Below are positions 22,501 through 31,152 of a stretch of DNA of 38,323 nt, in pieces. The stretch's first letter is position 1; each line of letters begins with the position of its first letter. The stretch is from NCBI GenBank assembly GCA_902632055.1, contig CACPAS010000011.1, positions 1 to 38,323 on the forward strand, given 5' to 3'. A program made the translations under genes and the position numbers. Under the pieces are notes generated by a model. The model was not told the origin of the DNA and made no database searches. It saw only the letters and a list, made by a program, of their open reading frames with translations. The stretch is from an uncultured OCS116 cluster bacterium (GTDB lineage: Bacteria; Pseudomonadota; Alphaproteobacteria; Rhizobiales; TMED25).

Positions 22501-22922
22501 AGAATATCCAAGTTTAAATCAATCATGGGGTCAAAAATTTTTATATCGTTATACTCTCTCTCACTAAATAAGCCAGATATTGGTCCCAGAATTGAACTTA
22601 TAACTCCATTCCTGAACTCTGTTTTTGCAGCATTCATTGTTATTCCATTTTGATTGCTGTTCACTTGCATCTCCTTCAATAATAGCAAAATTTCTTGATT
22701 TTCAGATTTCATAAGGATAATTTTCTCAAAATCAAATTTGAGCCCTGAGTAATTTTGGTTTAGGTAATTTCGGACGTGAGAATTTATAAATGTAACGTCA
22801 AGTATTCCAGATTCTAGTCTGCTGTCCAACCATGACTTAAAAATAAAAAAACCTGATATTAGAATTACGAGCACGAAGCCTACGAAATAGGATAGGTATT
22901 TAAAAAATGGTCTTAACTTCAT
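19542..22922 (-). CDS. Large AsmA-like/DUF3971-type envelope protein
   Basis: 1126 aa, one N-terminal TM (FLKYLSYFVGFVLVILISGFFIF), long beta-rich body, C-terminal AsmA_2-like LFVESSPSELIDINRVQFDSRARYRIIDETLLIDGAELFGQNVKFELSGQL. Confidence 0.75.
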   Translation of the reverse strand: MKLRPFFKYLSYFVGFVLVILISGFFIFKSWLDSRLESGILDVTFINSHVRNYLNQNYSGLKFDFEKIILMKSENQEILLLLKEMQVNSNQNGITMNAAKTEFRNGVISSILGPISGLFSEREYNDIKIFDPMIDLNLDILLQDLRTNIIDKNLISDQSQATYIDTIEFGNQAVTSHHFYQNLLSAINSALQSPYADSNAANTLSLDNGSISVTASEQIFTLNGITLSSELINDSRKLKFTHIAGSSENSQNIEIALDHNTTSGITNADIIFKNMNLDQSFDGFGLRSYANIYDGNLSGRLNLNFNKLGRVIDSTLDLNIGVGSFDIDLPYSKSDIHNIEDAYFSVSYKSSDEQIDINEIQIKHDDFSLNTTGVIELNYDGNGLISSLDAHMSGLSLSKGEQKILSNANIIMNIDLVNNEIHFRELDGELIQGKINIKEEELANHKETKVIIENSNVENVKELFSFVNANKITNWFNENVFSGSIDELSLNRKTDKEGSSSVNMRIEFKESEFLYYKNHPKITEGNGLITFNDDKILTEIYGGNLQLARGSAKITQTSGEIKNMDGQSTATFNINAECKLDVCVDYLSYLGIDDEKLKSVESRISGNAKISSSVEFPTVVGPSFGVDLKAGIEVEQFSFRLDNENVFISPLAVFKIEDSKISSSGEFNISGIQSKFDILADISSSDPKLEIAIEAQPSPTELSILQPALANYISGLGRIPTEVNIVLPLSDIDSLDINSFDNVSIESDLTNVSILYPFFRNAKQTNERAEVRFIVDKPTDEGIAKYKIEYDAENIVFELELRRAFNSITNNWDLVDFEVLNLSSDDISDAQIIGSVENNILIAEIIAKEADLSAFIRQNLFSRDRDDQNILRNLPNMRLSILNVDKVTGNNRDISLLSGEIFVQNKKLNRMQLDGFFNQDTNKRIEVKYTLQEEDLPADLGVNTGDAGAFLGFLGLYQNGFNGNLQLRATGPNINNMSGEIFIENIDVYNDKYLARLFVESSPSELIDINRVQFDSRARYRIIDETLLIDGAELFGQNVKFELSGQLNNETGSLKLPGTYCPEYELNASFGTIPIFGPVLTGGDNNCMFSLPFQILRESWGEPTLLRRNTTGLLAPGILRDAFDYD

Positions 22923-23074
22923 GAAATATTCTGAAACCTATAAAACAATAAATATTATTAGTTTTAGACTTAACAATCCTTGTAAATTTAACTTAATGTA
23001 ATAATATTAATATAGATATGTAAAAATTTAGTTATCTTATCTTAAATTCTCAATTAATTAAGCAGGGGTCAGCA

Positions 23075-23536
23075 ATGATAAATGAAGGCGATAATGCAAT
23101 AGACTTTGAAATGCCAATTGACGAAAAAAATTTTATAACACTTAAATCATTTCCTGATAATAATATTGTTTTATATTTTTATCCGAAAGATGACACACCG
23201 GGATGCACGAAAGAGGCAATTGATTTTACCGCCCATATAGATGCTTTCAATAAATGCAAAACCACAATCATAGGCGTTTCAGCCGACTCGACAACCAAGC
23301 ACAAAAAGTTCATTGAAAAACACAAACTTGAAGTCATTCTGGCATCTGACGAAGATAAAAAGGTTTGTGAGAAATATGGCGTATGGATTGAAAAAAGTAT
23401 GTATGGTAAGAAATTTATGGGTATTGAGAGGGCTACTATATTAATTGATAAGGATAGAAAAATTAGAAAAATTTGGCGTAAAGTAAGTGTTCCAGGACAT
23501 GTCCAAGAAGTTTTAGAGGCAGTACAAAAAATCTAA
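23075..23536 (+). CDS. bcp: Thioredoxin-dependent peroxiredoxin (Bcp/PrxQ)
   Basis: LYFYPKDDTPGCTKEAIDFTAH active-site motif; GVSADSTTKHKKFIEKHKL. Confidence 0.93.
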   Translation: MINEGDNAIDFEMPIDEKNFITLKSFPDNNIVLYFYPKDDTPGCTKEAIDFTAHIDAFNKCKTTIIGVSADSTTKHKKFIEKHKLEVILASDEDKKVCEKYGVWIEKSMYGKKFMGIERATILIDKDRKIRKIWRKVSVPGHVQEVLEAVQKI

Positions 23537-24634
23537 TCTATGCTTAATCCTGTCAAAGCTGACTCAAGAAAATTATCGATATCTCCATCCAAAATTGCGT
23601 CGGGATTAGAGCTTTCAAGTTTAGTCCTAAGATCTTTTACTTGACGATAAGGGTGTAATACGTACGAGCGTATCTGGTGCCCCCATCCAATATCGGACTT
23701 TTCCGTATTTGCTATATTTGCGGCCTCTTCTCGTGCCTTGATTTCACTCTCATAGATTTTTGCGCGCAACATATTCCATGCGGTTTCTTTATTTCTATGT
23801 TGCGATCTTTCATTTTGGCATTGAACAACGATCCCTGTTGGTATGTGAGTAATACGCACAGCGCTATCTGTAGTATTTACGTGCTGACCCCCTGCCCCAC
23901 TTGCGCGATAAGTATCAATCCTTACATCTGTTTCAGATATATTTATGTCAATTTTATCATCAATTATTGGATAAATACTGACTGAAGCAAAACTTGTATG
24001 TCGTCTGGAATTCGAGTCGAAGGGGGATATTCGAACTAATCTGTGTACACCGTTTTCTTGTTTGAGCCAACCGTGTGCAAATTTTCCACTGATGGAGATT
24101 ATAACACTTTTTATGCCTGCCTCATCTCCCTCATGCATGCTTATCTGGGTTGTTTTGTATCCCCTTTTTTCTGCCCATTTTAGGTACATTCGTAATAACA
24201 TACTCACCCAATCTTGGCTTTCAGTTCCGCCTGCCCCTGCGTGTATTTCTAGATAAGTATCATTGGAGTCAACTTCTCCTGAAAATAATGTTTCTAGATA
24301 TTTTGATTGGACTTTTTTTTGTATATTGAGGATATTTTTTAATGACTCTTCTAATAAATCCTGATCATTTTCATCTATTGCTAGTAGGTAAATTTCTACA
24401 GAGTCTGCGAAAGATGCCTTTAAATGCTCGTAACTACTTAATTGTAATTCAAGATTTTGTCTCTCTTGCATTACCTGCTTGGCATTTTCTGGATTATTCC
24501 AAAAATTTTCTTTCTCGATTAAAATATCTAATTCTTTTATCTTTTCTTGTGCGGATTCTAATTCAAAGACCCCTCCATGTCATTTTTAGTTTATTATCAA
24601 TATCTTGTGTTATTGTTTTAAAATCAAAATCCAT
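23533..24634 (-). CDS. prfB: Peptide chain release factor 2, expressed by +1 programmed frameshift
   Basis: GGQHVNTTDSAVRITHIPTGIVV identifies RF2. Upstream ORF from ATG 24634 (SD AGGAG): MDFDFKTITQDIDNKLKMTWRGL-TGA. +1 shift at CTT-TGA gives LELESAQEKIKELDILIEKENFWNNPENAKQVMQERQNLE..., joining the track ORF in frame. Confidence 0.93.
24562..24576 (-). promoter_or_regulatory. RF2 +1 programmed frameshift site
   Basis: GGAGG-GGT-CTT-TGA-A on the minus strand: SD-like GGAGG three nt upstream of CTT, then in-frame TGA at 24565-24563. Confidence 0.92.
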
Positions 24635-24646
24635 ACAATTATTCTC

Positions 24647-26521
24647 CTAAAAAAATTCCCAAACATAGTTATCTACATAATTAAACCTGTTGCCAGTATT
24701 TTTATTTATTTTTTGCACATTAATTTCATCAGGGATTAAAAAGTCACTCAACTGGGCCTGGTCTAATAAATCAAGAGAACCTAAAGCAACATCATCCATT
24801 ATAGATATTAAATGATCTTCGTTTTTTAAATTAACATTAGAAACAATTGCAAAAAAAGCAACATTTCCTGTAAACCTTAAATAAAATAACTTATTTCCGG
24901 CTTGGGCATAATAAACACAATTATTTGATCCCATATATTTACTATTTCTGCTTATTTCTACTTTATCTATATCACAAAGCAAACTTTTTATTTTAAAGGC
25001 AATTTCTCTCTCAAGATATTTTTCATTATTCCCGTCTTTATACAAATAGATTTGATTTCCATTCAGATCATCGATCTTATCTAAGTAACGCATTTTGGGC
25101 GATGATCCATCTGAGAGGATTGGCGTATATAGAGATATGATATTATCTAGGTTCAGCTCTATTTTTTCATCCCAAGTGATAGTTATCGCATCTTCTTGTA
25201 TTTTACCCATAAGATATTCTAATAAGTATGTGCTAGCGTCGCCACTTAAATTATCATCAAATAAAGTTGCCCCTGAAAGAAATAATTTTCGAACTGAGAC
25301 AAGACTTGTGCGAGTATCAGTGCCAGCAATTTCTGTCGAAAGCAGTTTACTATTTAGGTCTATTCCAGAATTTATAATGCCAGCATAATAAATAGGTCTT
25401 AATATTGATTTATCGTTTGTTCTGATTTTCATGATTTCTGAAACTGTCTGCTTATTTCGAATATCAACCAAAGTTCTTCCAGAAATTAGAGATATGACCC
25501 TAATATTGGCGTGAACCACTTCCTGATCCTCAATTTCCTCAAGTCTATTTATTCGATCACTCACATAGTCTGTTGCATCTTGATTTATGGTTAAGAAATA
25601 GGTGAGACCATAATCTCTAGCAATATTTTCATCAAAGTAAAGTTTGCTTTGAACCATGTCTTTAATACTTTTATCCAGAAGGTTTGGCTTAATATATGCA
25701 TTCCTGTCAACGTATTTAATCGGTGACTCTTGCATTATCTGGGATACCACGCCTGTTATCACATCGTTTTCTGCCATTCTTTCTAAAACCCAATCCCTTC
25801 GCTCTTTTACCGCTTCGTAGTTTTCCTGAGGATCGTAATTACTTGGAGCTTTTGGAAGCGCTGCCAGTAGAGCCATTTCTTCGATATCCAATTCATTCAG
25901 GGTTTTTTCAAAATACTTCTCTGATGCCGCAACAACTCCAAAAGCTCCCCGTCCTAAATATATTTCGTTCAGATATAACTCTAATATTTTTTCTTTTGAT
26001 AAAACTCTCTCTAATCTTATTGCTAGCATAATCTCTTTAATCTTTCGCCCAATAGTTCGTTCATTATCATTAAGTAAGTTCTTAATCAATTGTTGCGTGA
26101 TTGTTGAAGCTCCAATTAATCTACTATTATCCCTAAGAAATAGATGGTTATATATATTCTGTGAGGTTGCCCTTATAATACTCTTTAAATCAAATCCTGG
26201 ATGACTATAAAAGCTTTTGTCCTCAGCAGATATGAATGCAAGCTTCAAATATTCCGGTATATTGTTATGATCAACATAAATACGATGAACTTCATATTCT
26301 TCAGCAATTAATACCCCGTCCTCGGAAAAGAATCTGTTTGCACTTATTGGTTGTGTTTTTAAAATACGCTCAAAAGCATCAGTATCCTTCGTATAATAAA
26401 AATACATAAGAATTAGAACAGAAAAAAAAGTAACAGCAGCCATTACACATACACTGAAAAAAGCTGTTATAAATTTTAAGTACAATTTTATTTCCCCCAC
26501 ATGGTAAAATTTAATTTCCAA
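24647..26521 (-). CDS. mrcA: PBP1a-family protein: intact GT51 glycosyltransferase domain, degenerate transpeptidase domain
   Basis: N-terminal TM; GT51 motifs ISAEDKSFYSHPGFD, GASTITQQLIKNLL, RKIKEIMLAIRLE, ILELYLNEIYLGRGAFGV; C-terminal half aligns colinearly with PBP1a transpeptidase but lacks SxxK/SxN/KTG. Confidence 0.88.
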   Translation of the reverse strand: MEIKFYHVGEIKLYLKFITAFFSVCVMAAVTFFSVLILMYFYYTKDTDAFERILKTQPISANRFFSEDGVLIAEEYEVHRIYVDHNNIPEYLKLAFISAEDKSFYSHPGFDLKSIIRATSQNIYNHLFLRDNSRLIGASTITQQLIKNLLNDNERTIGRKIKEIMLAIRLERVLSKEKILELYLNEIYLGRGAFGVVAASEKYFEKTLNELDIEEMALLAALPKAPSNYDPQENYEAVKERRDWVLERMAENDVITGVVSQIMQESPIKYVDRNAYIKPNLLDKSIKDMVQSKLYFDENIARDYGLTYFLTINQDATDYVSDRINRLEEIEDQEVVHANIRVISLISGRTLVDIRNKQTVSEIMKIRTNDKSILRPIYYAGIINSGIDLNSKLLSTEIAGTDTRTSLVSVRKLFLSGATLFDDNLSGDASTYLLEYLMGKIQEDAITITWDEKIELNLDNIISLYTPILSDGSSPKMRYLDKIDDLNGNQIYLYKDGNNEKYLEREIAFKIKSLLCDIDKVEISRNSKYMGSNNCVYYAQAGNKLFYLRFTGNVAFFAIVSNVNLKNEDHLISIMDDVALGSLDLLDQAQLSDFLIPDEINVQKINKNTGNRFNYVDNYVWEFF

Positions 26522-26766
26522 TAAATCTTCTTGCTAAAATATCAAAATTATCAATATAATATCAATTATTATGTATTTTAGAATCATTAATACATCATTG
26601 TAAGAGAATTTATTATGATAGATATACACTCAAACAACCAAGAAAGAGCCCCATCGAGGTTCGGCTATATTTATCATAAAAACCCCATAAATTTAATAGC
26701 GCCATCAAGAAGAGCTAATGCGGCTAGATTGCAAATGATCAGCGCTACAATAAAAAGGAATAAAAG

Positions 26767-28842
26767 ATGCCAAATCGAATGCTCATCGATGCAAATCATG
26801 ATGAGGAAACTAGAGTCATTGTTCTTAATAAAGAAGGCAAAATCCAAGAATTTGATATTGAGGCAAAAGATCAAAATCAAATTCGGGGAAATATATACTT
26901 AGCAAAAGTCACAAGAGTTGAGCCTTCACTCCAAGCCGCTTTCGTTGAATATGGTGGGAATAGACATGGATTTCTTGCCTTTAATGAGATTCACCCAGAT
27001 TATTATCAAATACCAACTTCGGAGAGAAAAAAATTACTGGATGAAGAATCTGAATTGATATCCAAAAGTGATACGGCCGATGAAATTGATGAGCCTGCCT
27101 CTGATGAGGCTGAGGATATAGCTGAAGAAGAGATTGGTGAAGATATTGTCAATCATGATGAGTCAAAAAGAAATACGAAACATAGAAAACGCTATAAAAT
27201 ACAGGAAGTAATAAAAAAAAGACAAATCATACTTGTTCAAGTCACAAAGGAAGAGAGAGGCAATAAAGGTGCCGCGTTAACAACATATATCTCATTGGCA
27301 GGTCGCTATTGCGTATTAATGCCAAATACTGCAAGGGGCGGTGGAATATCACGAAAAATATCGGATATTAAAACAAGAAATAAAATTAAAGACTCAATAG
27401 GCTCACTCAAAATCCCAGAGGGGATGGGAGTCATTATAAGAACTGCAGGGGCTCAAAGGACAAAAACAGAAATTAAAAGAGATTTTGAATATCTGACTCG
27501 ATTATGGCAAACGATAAGAGATCTAACTTTGAATTCTTCAGCACCAGCGCTAATTTATGAAGAAGGTAGTTTAGTTAAAAGGTCAATCAGAGACCTTTAC
27601 AACAAAGATATTGAAGAAATTGTAATTTCAGGTGAGAGCGCATTTCTTGAGGCGAAAAACTTTATGAAAATGCTAATACCGAGCCATGTCAAATTTATAA
27701 AAAAATATATGGACGCTGTCCCCCTATTTATTAACTACAATGCAGAGTCAGAGCTCGATAATATGTTCCATGCAAATGTAAGGCTTCCGTCAGGTGGATA
27801 CCTTGTAATTAATCAAACGGAAGCGCTCGTGGCAATTGATGTAAACTCAGGAAGATCCACAAGAGAACACAATATTGAAGATACAGCACTGAGAACAAAT
27901 CTTGAGGCATCAGACGAGGTTGCCCGACAGTTAAGACTGAGGGATTTAGCTGGCCTTATTGTGATTGATTACATTGATATGGAAGAGCGAAGAAATAATA
28001 GGTCAGTCGAGAAACAATTAAAAGATGCGCTGCGAATGGACAGAGCAAGAATACAAGTGGGTCATATTAGTCAATTTGGTTTGATGGAGATGTCAAGGCA
28101 GAGAATGAGGTCTTCTTTATTGGAGTCTTCAATGACAAAATGTAATCATTGCAATGGGGTTGGTAGAGTAGGTTCAATTAGCTCTCAGTCAGTCCATATA
28201 ATCCGTGCCATAGAGCAAGACTTAATAAAGAATGGAAAAAATAACATCATATTAAACACAAATATTGAATTATCAAATTATTTGCTAAATGCAAAGAGAA
28301 AAAATTTATTCGAAATAGAAGATAGATATGGAATAATAATAGAAATAAAAGTTGCAGAAATAGATGGTGATGAAACATTTAAAATTGAAAGAAGTGAATT
28401 AAAAATAGATCCACAAATGAGTAACTCAGCCATAAGCATAGATAGTGTTTATGAAGATAACTTAGACTCAAAGACGGCCAATGATACAAAACCTGAGCAG
28501 GATAAAAGTGAAAAAAATGAAGGAAAATTAAAGAAGCCTGTAAGGAAAAAACCCAAGGAAAATGAGAAAAAAATAAAAACAACAACCAAGGATATAAATA
28601 AAAAAGATAAGTCCGAGAGCGGAGAAGAACCGAAAGTCTCTAAAGGCGGGGCAAGAAAAAGAAAAAAAATAAACACAGATAAGGCAGAAGTGAAAGAAAT
28701 TGTCGCCAGTGATACGAAGGAAAATAAGAAAAAAACCAAAACGAAGAGAGATGCCATTAAGAAAAAAACTTCCACAACGGCAAAACCACAAGATACTGTA
28801 AAACCAGTTGAAAATCCAAAAACAGGTTGGTGGGATGATTAA
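26767..28842 (+). CDS. rne: Ribonuclease E/G
   Basis: S1 domain with acidic insert, AIDVNSGRSTREHNIEDTALRTNLEA, Zn-link CNHC, Lys-rich C-terminal tail ending TGWWDD. Confidence 0.93.
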   Translation: MPNRMLIDANHDEETRVIVLNKEGKIQEFDIEAKDQNQIRGNIYLAKVTRVEPSLQAAFVEYGGNRHGFLAFNEIHPDYYQIPTSERKKLLDEESELISKSDTADEIDEPASDEAEDIAEEEIGEDIVNHDESKRNTKHRKRYKIQEVIKKRQIILVQVTKEERGNKGAALTTYISLAGRYCVLMPNTARGGGISRKISDIKTRNKIKDSIGSLKIPEGMGVIIRTAGAQRTKTEIKRDFEYLTRLWQTIRDLTLNSSAPALIYEEGSLVKRSIRDLYNKDIEEIVISGESAFLEAKNFMKMLIPSHVKFIKKYMDAVPLFINYNAESELDNMFHANVRLPSGGYLVINQTEALVAIDVNSGRSTREHNIEDTALRTNLEASDEVARQLRLRDLAGLIVIDYIDMEERRNNRSVEKQLKDALRMDRARIQVGHISQFGLMEMSRQRMRSSLLESSMTKCNHCNGVGRVGSISSQSVHIIRAIEQDLIKNGKNNIILNTNIELSNYLLNAKRKNLFEIEDRYGIIIEIKVAEIDGDETFKIERSELKIDPQMSNSAISIDSVYEDNLDSKTANDTKPEQDKSEKNEGKLKKPVRKKPKENEKKIKTTTKDINKKDKSESGEEPKVSKGGARKRKKINTDKAEVKEIVASDTKENKKKTKTKRDAIKKKTSTTAKPQDTVKPVENPKTGWWDD

Positions 28843-30172
28843 TGGAAATCGTATTTCTTTAGATATATCCAGCAAACAAATAATTATTTTACTTATTCTA
28901 ATCTTGCAAGTAAGTATTGCCAATTCGAAGACCATTGTTAAAGATGCTGAAATTGAGAAACTTCTATCTGAATATACCACTGACCTTCACAAGACTGCAC
29001 TTGGGACAACAAGTCAGAATGTATTTATCATATCTGACCAAAGTATAAATGCATTTGTTACTGCTCAGGGTGATATATACATAAATACTGGGTTAATATA
29101 TAATGCTGATAAACCTAATGAAGTTAAATCAATCATAGCTCATGAGATCGGGCATATTCTGAATAATCACCATATAACCAGAATGATAGAATATGAAAAC
29201 TTCCAAAAGAAACAAAATATTGCTCAAATTATTGGTATTGGTACTGGTCTAACTGGTATGTTTACTGACTCAGAAGCACTTTCTGATATTGGCACAGGTA
29301 TAACACTTGGTGGTTCAGACTTTGCAAGAAGAGATTATCTTCAACATTCACGCGTTCAAGAATACGAAGCAGATATGAGCGCCATTGGCATTATGGAGTC
29401 AATTGGAGAGTCATCAATTGGTTTACTTCAAATGCTTGAAAAAATAAAAAGGTCGCAGCAAATCTATAGCGGTGAGATAAATCCTTTAGAATTAACACAT
29501 GCATTACCACAGAATCGAATAGACTTCCTAGAAAACAAAATCTCAAAACAAAAATCTTACAAAGCACAGGATAGCACAGAACTCATACACAGACATAATC
29601 TAGCTAGGGCCAAGATAATTGGCTACCTCAATCTTCCAAATAAATTTGATGATGGCACAATATATGCAAATTACTCAAGAGCAATATCGTACTATCAAAG
29701 AGGTAAATATGAAAAATCAAAATCAATAATGAGTGGTTTAATTGAAGAATTCGAATATGCCTATTTCTATGAACTTCTAGCACAAATATACTTTGAAATT
29801 AATGAATATGAACTAGCACTTGAGGCGTTGAATAAAGGCATGAAACTTCTGGAGGAGCCTGAGTTAGAATTTTCAATTTTATATGCAAAAATCTTAACAG
29901 CGATTGGTGGAAATGAAAATATACTTGAAAGCATTTCACTTTTAGACCGCCATAAAGACCAGACAATAAGAAATGTCAGAGTTTATTGGCAACTATCTAA
30001 GTCATATTTTAAATTAAATAACATCCCGATGGCTGACCTAAATGTGGCAAAATATTATTCAATACTTGGGAATACTGATAGGGCAAGAAACTTTGCGAAA
30101 CGTGCAAAGAATGGACTCACCCCTTATTCATCTGAATGGCTCATGGCAGACGATATCCAAAATATTAACTGA
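28835..30172 (+). CDS. M48-family metallopeptidase with C-terminal TPR-like repeats (BepA/YfgC-like)
   Basis: HEIGHILNNHH zinc motif, EADMSAIGIM, helical repeat tail. Start set to MINGNRISLD (ATG 28835), overlapping the rne stop. Confidence 0.88.
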   Translation: MINGNRISLDISSKQIIILLILILQVSIANSKTIVKDAEIEKLLSEYTTDLHKTALGTTSQNVFIISDQSINAFVTAQGDIYINTGLIYNADKPNEVKSIIAHEIGHILNNHHITRMIEYENFQKKQNIAQIIGIGTGLTGMFTDSEALSDIGTGITLGGSDFARRDYLQHSRVQEYEADMSAIGIMESIGESSIGLLQMLEKIKRSQQIYSGEINPLELTHALPQNRIDFLENKISKQKSYKAQDSTELIHRHNLARAKIIGYLNLPNKFDDGTIYANYSRAISYYQRGKYEKSKSIMSGLIEEFEYAYFYELLAQIYFEINEYELALEALNKGMKLLEEPELEFSILYAKILTAIGGNENILESISLLDRHKDQTIRNVRVYWQLSKSYFKLNNIPMADLNVAKYYSILGNTDRARNFAKRAKNGLTPYSSEWLMADDIQNIN

Positions 30173-30217
30173 ATAAATAAATAATTAATTCAAATTTAAT
30201 CAATTTTAGTCTTTAAT

Positions 30218-30676
30218 GTGCTTATGTATAGCAATCCAAAAATTATCATTATTAATGGACCGAATCTGAACCTGTTAGGCAAAAGAGAACCTGAATATTA
30301 CGGTAATAGGACATTAAATGATATTAAAGAAAGTTGTATAGAGTATGCGGCTAAAAAAAATATAGAATTAATGTTTGAACAATCAAACGACGAAAGTACA
30401 ATAATTGAGATGATTCAAGCTGCGTCCGAAAACGACGGTATTATAATAAATGCCGGCGCTTACACTCATACATCTATTGCAATTCATGATGCACTGAAGT
30501 CTTCAAAATCACCTGCAATAGAAGTCCATTTATCAAATATCCACAAAAGAGAAGAATTCAGACATAAATCATATATTTCAGGCGTTGTAGACGGTATAAT
30601 AATTGGGCTTGGCGATCAGGGGTATACCCTCGCAATTGATGCAGTCACAAAAATCATGAACGAAAGAAACAGCTGA
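30218..30676 (+). CDS. aroQ: 3-dehydroquinate dehydratase type II
   Basis: IIIINGPNLNLLGKREPEYYG, INAGAYTHTSIAIHDAL, EVHLSNIHKREEFRHKS. Confidence 0.95.
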   Translation: MLMYSNPKIIIINGPNLNLLGKREPEYYGNRTLNDIKESCIEYAAKKNIELMFEQSNDESTIIEMIQAASENDGIIINAGAYTHTSIAIHDALKSSKSPAIEVHLSNIHKREEFRHKSYISGVVDGIIIGLGDQGYTLAIDAVTKIMNERNS

Positions 30677-31152
30677 TGGCAAAAAAACCCATAGACGAGA
30701 TTGAAATTATCAAAGAGATCTCAAATATCCTAAAAGATCAAAATCTCTCTGAAATTGAAATTGAAAGAGATGGTATAAAAATTAGAGTACAAAATCATGC
30801 TTTGCAGACCAATCAGGTAAGCCAAATCGTCACTTCGGCAGCAACTCAGGCAGTATCGTCAGAACCCATTCAACATATCACGGAACAAGATCATCCAGCT
30901 CCAATAAAGCAAGAAAGCTCAAAATATATAAAATCTCCAATGGTTGGAACATGCTATTTATCACCTGATCCGGGAAGTAAACCATTTATTGAAATTGGAA
31001 AAAAAATCAATAAAGGCGATCCTATAATTATTATCGAGGCGATGAAAACCTTTAATACTATACCAAGCACTGAGACTGGCGTTATAAAGAATATATTTGT
31101 CACTGATGGACAGCCAATTGAGTTCGGTGAAGATATCATAGAAATAGAATGA
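30676..31152 (+). CDS. accB: Acetyl-CoA carboxylase biotin carboxyl carrier protein
   Basis: SPMVGTCYLSPDPGSKPFIEIGKKINKGDPIIIIEAMKTFNTI biotinylation domain; starts in a TGATG overlap with aroQ. Confidence 0.95.
   Translation: MAKKPIDEIEIIKEISNILKDQNLSEIEIERDGIKIRVQNHALQTNQVSQIVTSAATQAVSSEPIQHITEQDHPAPIKQESSKYIKSPMVGTCYLSPDPGSKPFIEIGKKINKGDPIIIIEAMKTFNTIPSTETGVIKNIFVTDGQPIEFGEDIIEIE

Noticed and set aside
24472-24634. Possibility that prfB is a pseudogene broken by a frameshift
   Set aside because: The disruption is exactly at GGAGG-GGT-CTT-TGA, the known RF2 recoding context, and both halves are intact RF2 sequence.
24342-24650. Plus-strand ORF of 102 aa antisense to the start of prfB
   Set aside because: Fully explained as antisense of the frameshifted prfB 5' region; no independent coding signal.
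28379-28980. Three overlapping minus-strand ORFs (68, 108 and 150 aa) opposite the rne tail
   Set aside because: Phe/Leu/Ser-rich translations are the antisense image of a Lys/Glu-rich low-complexity coding stretch; the plus-strand gene explains them.
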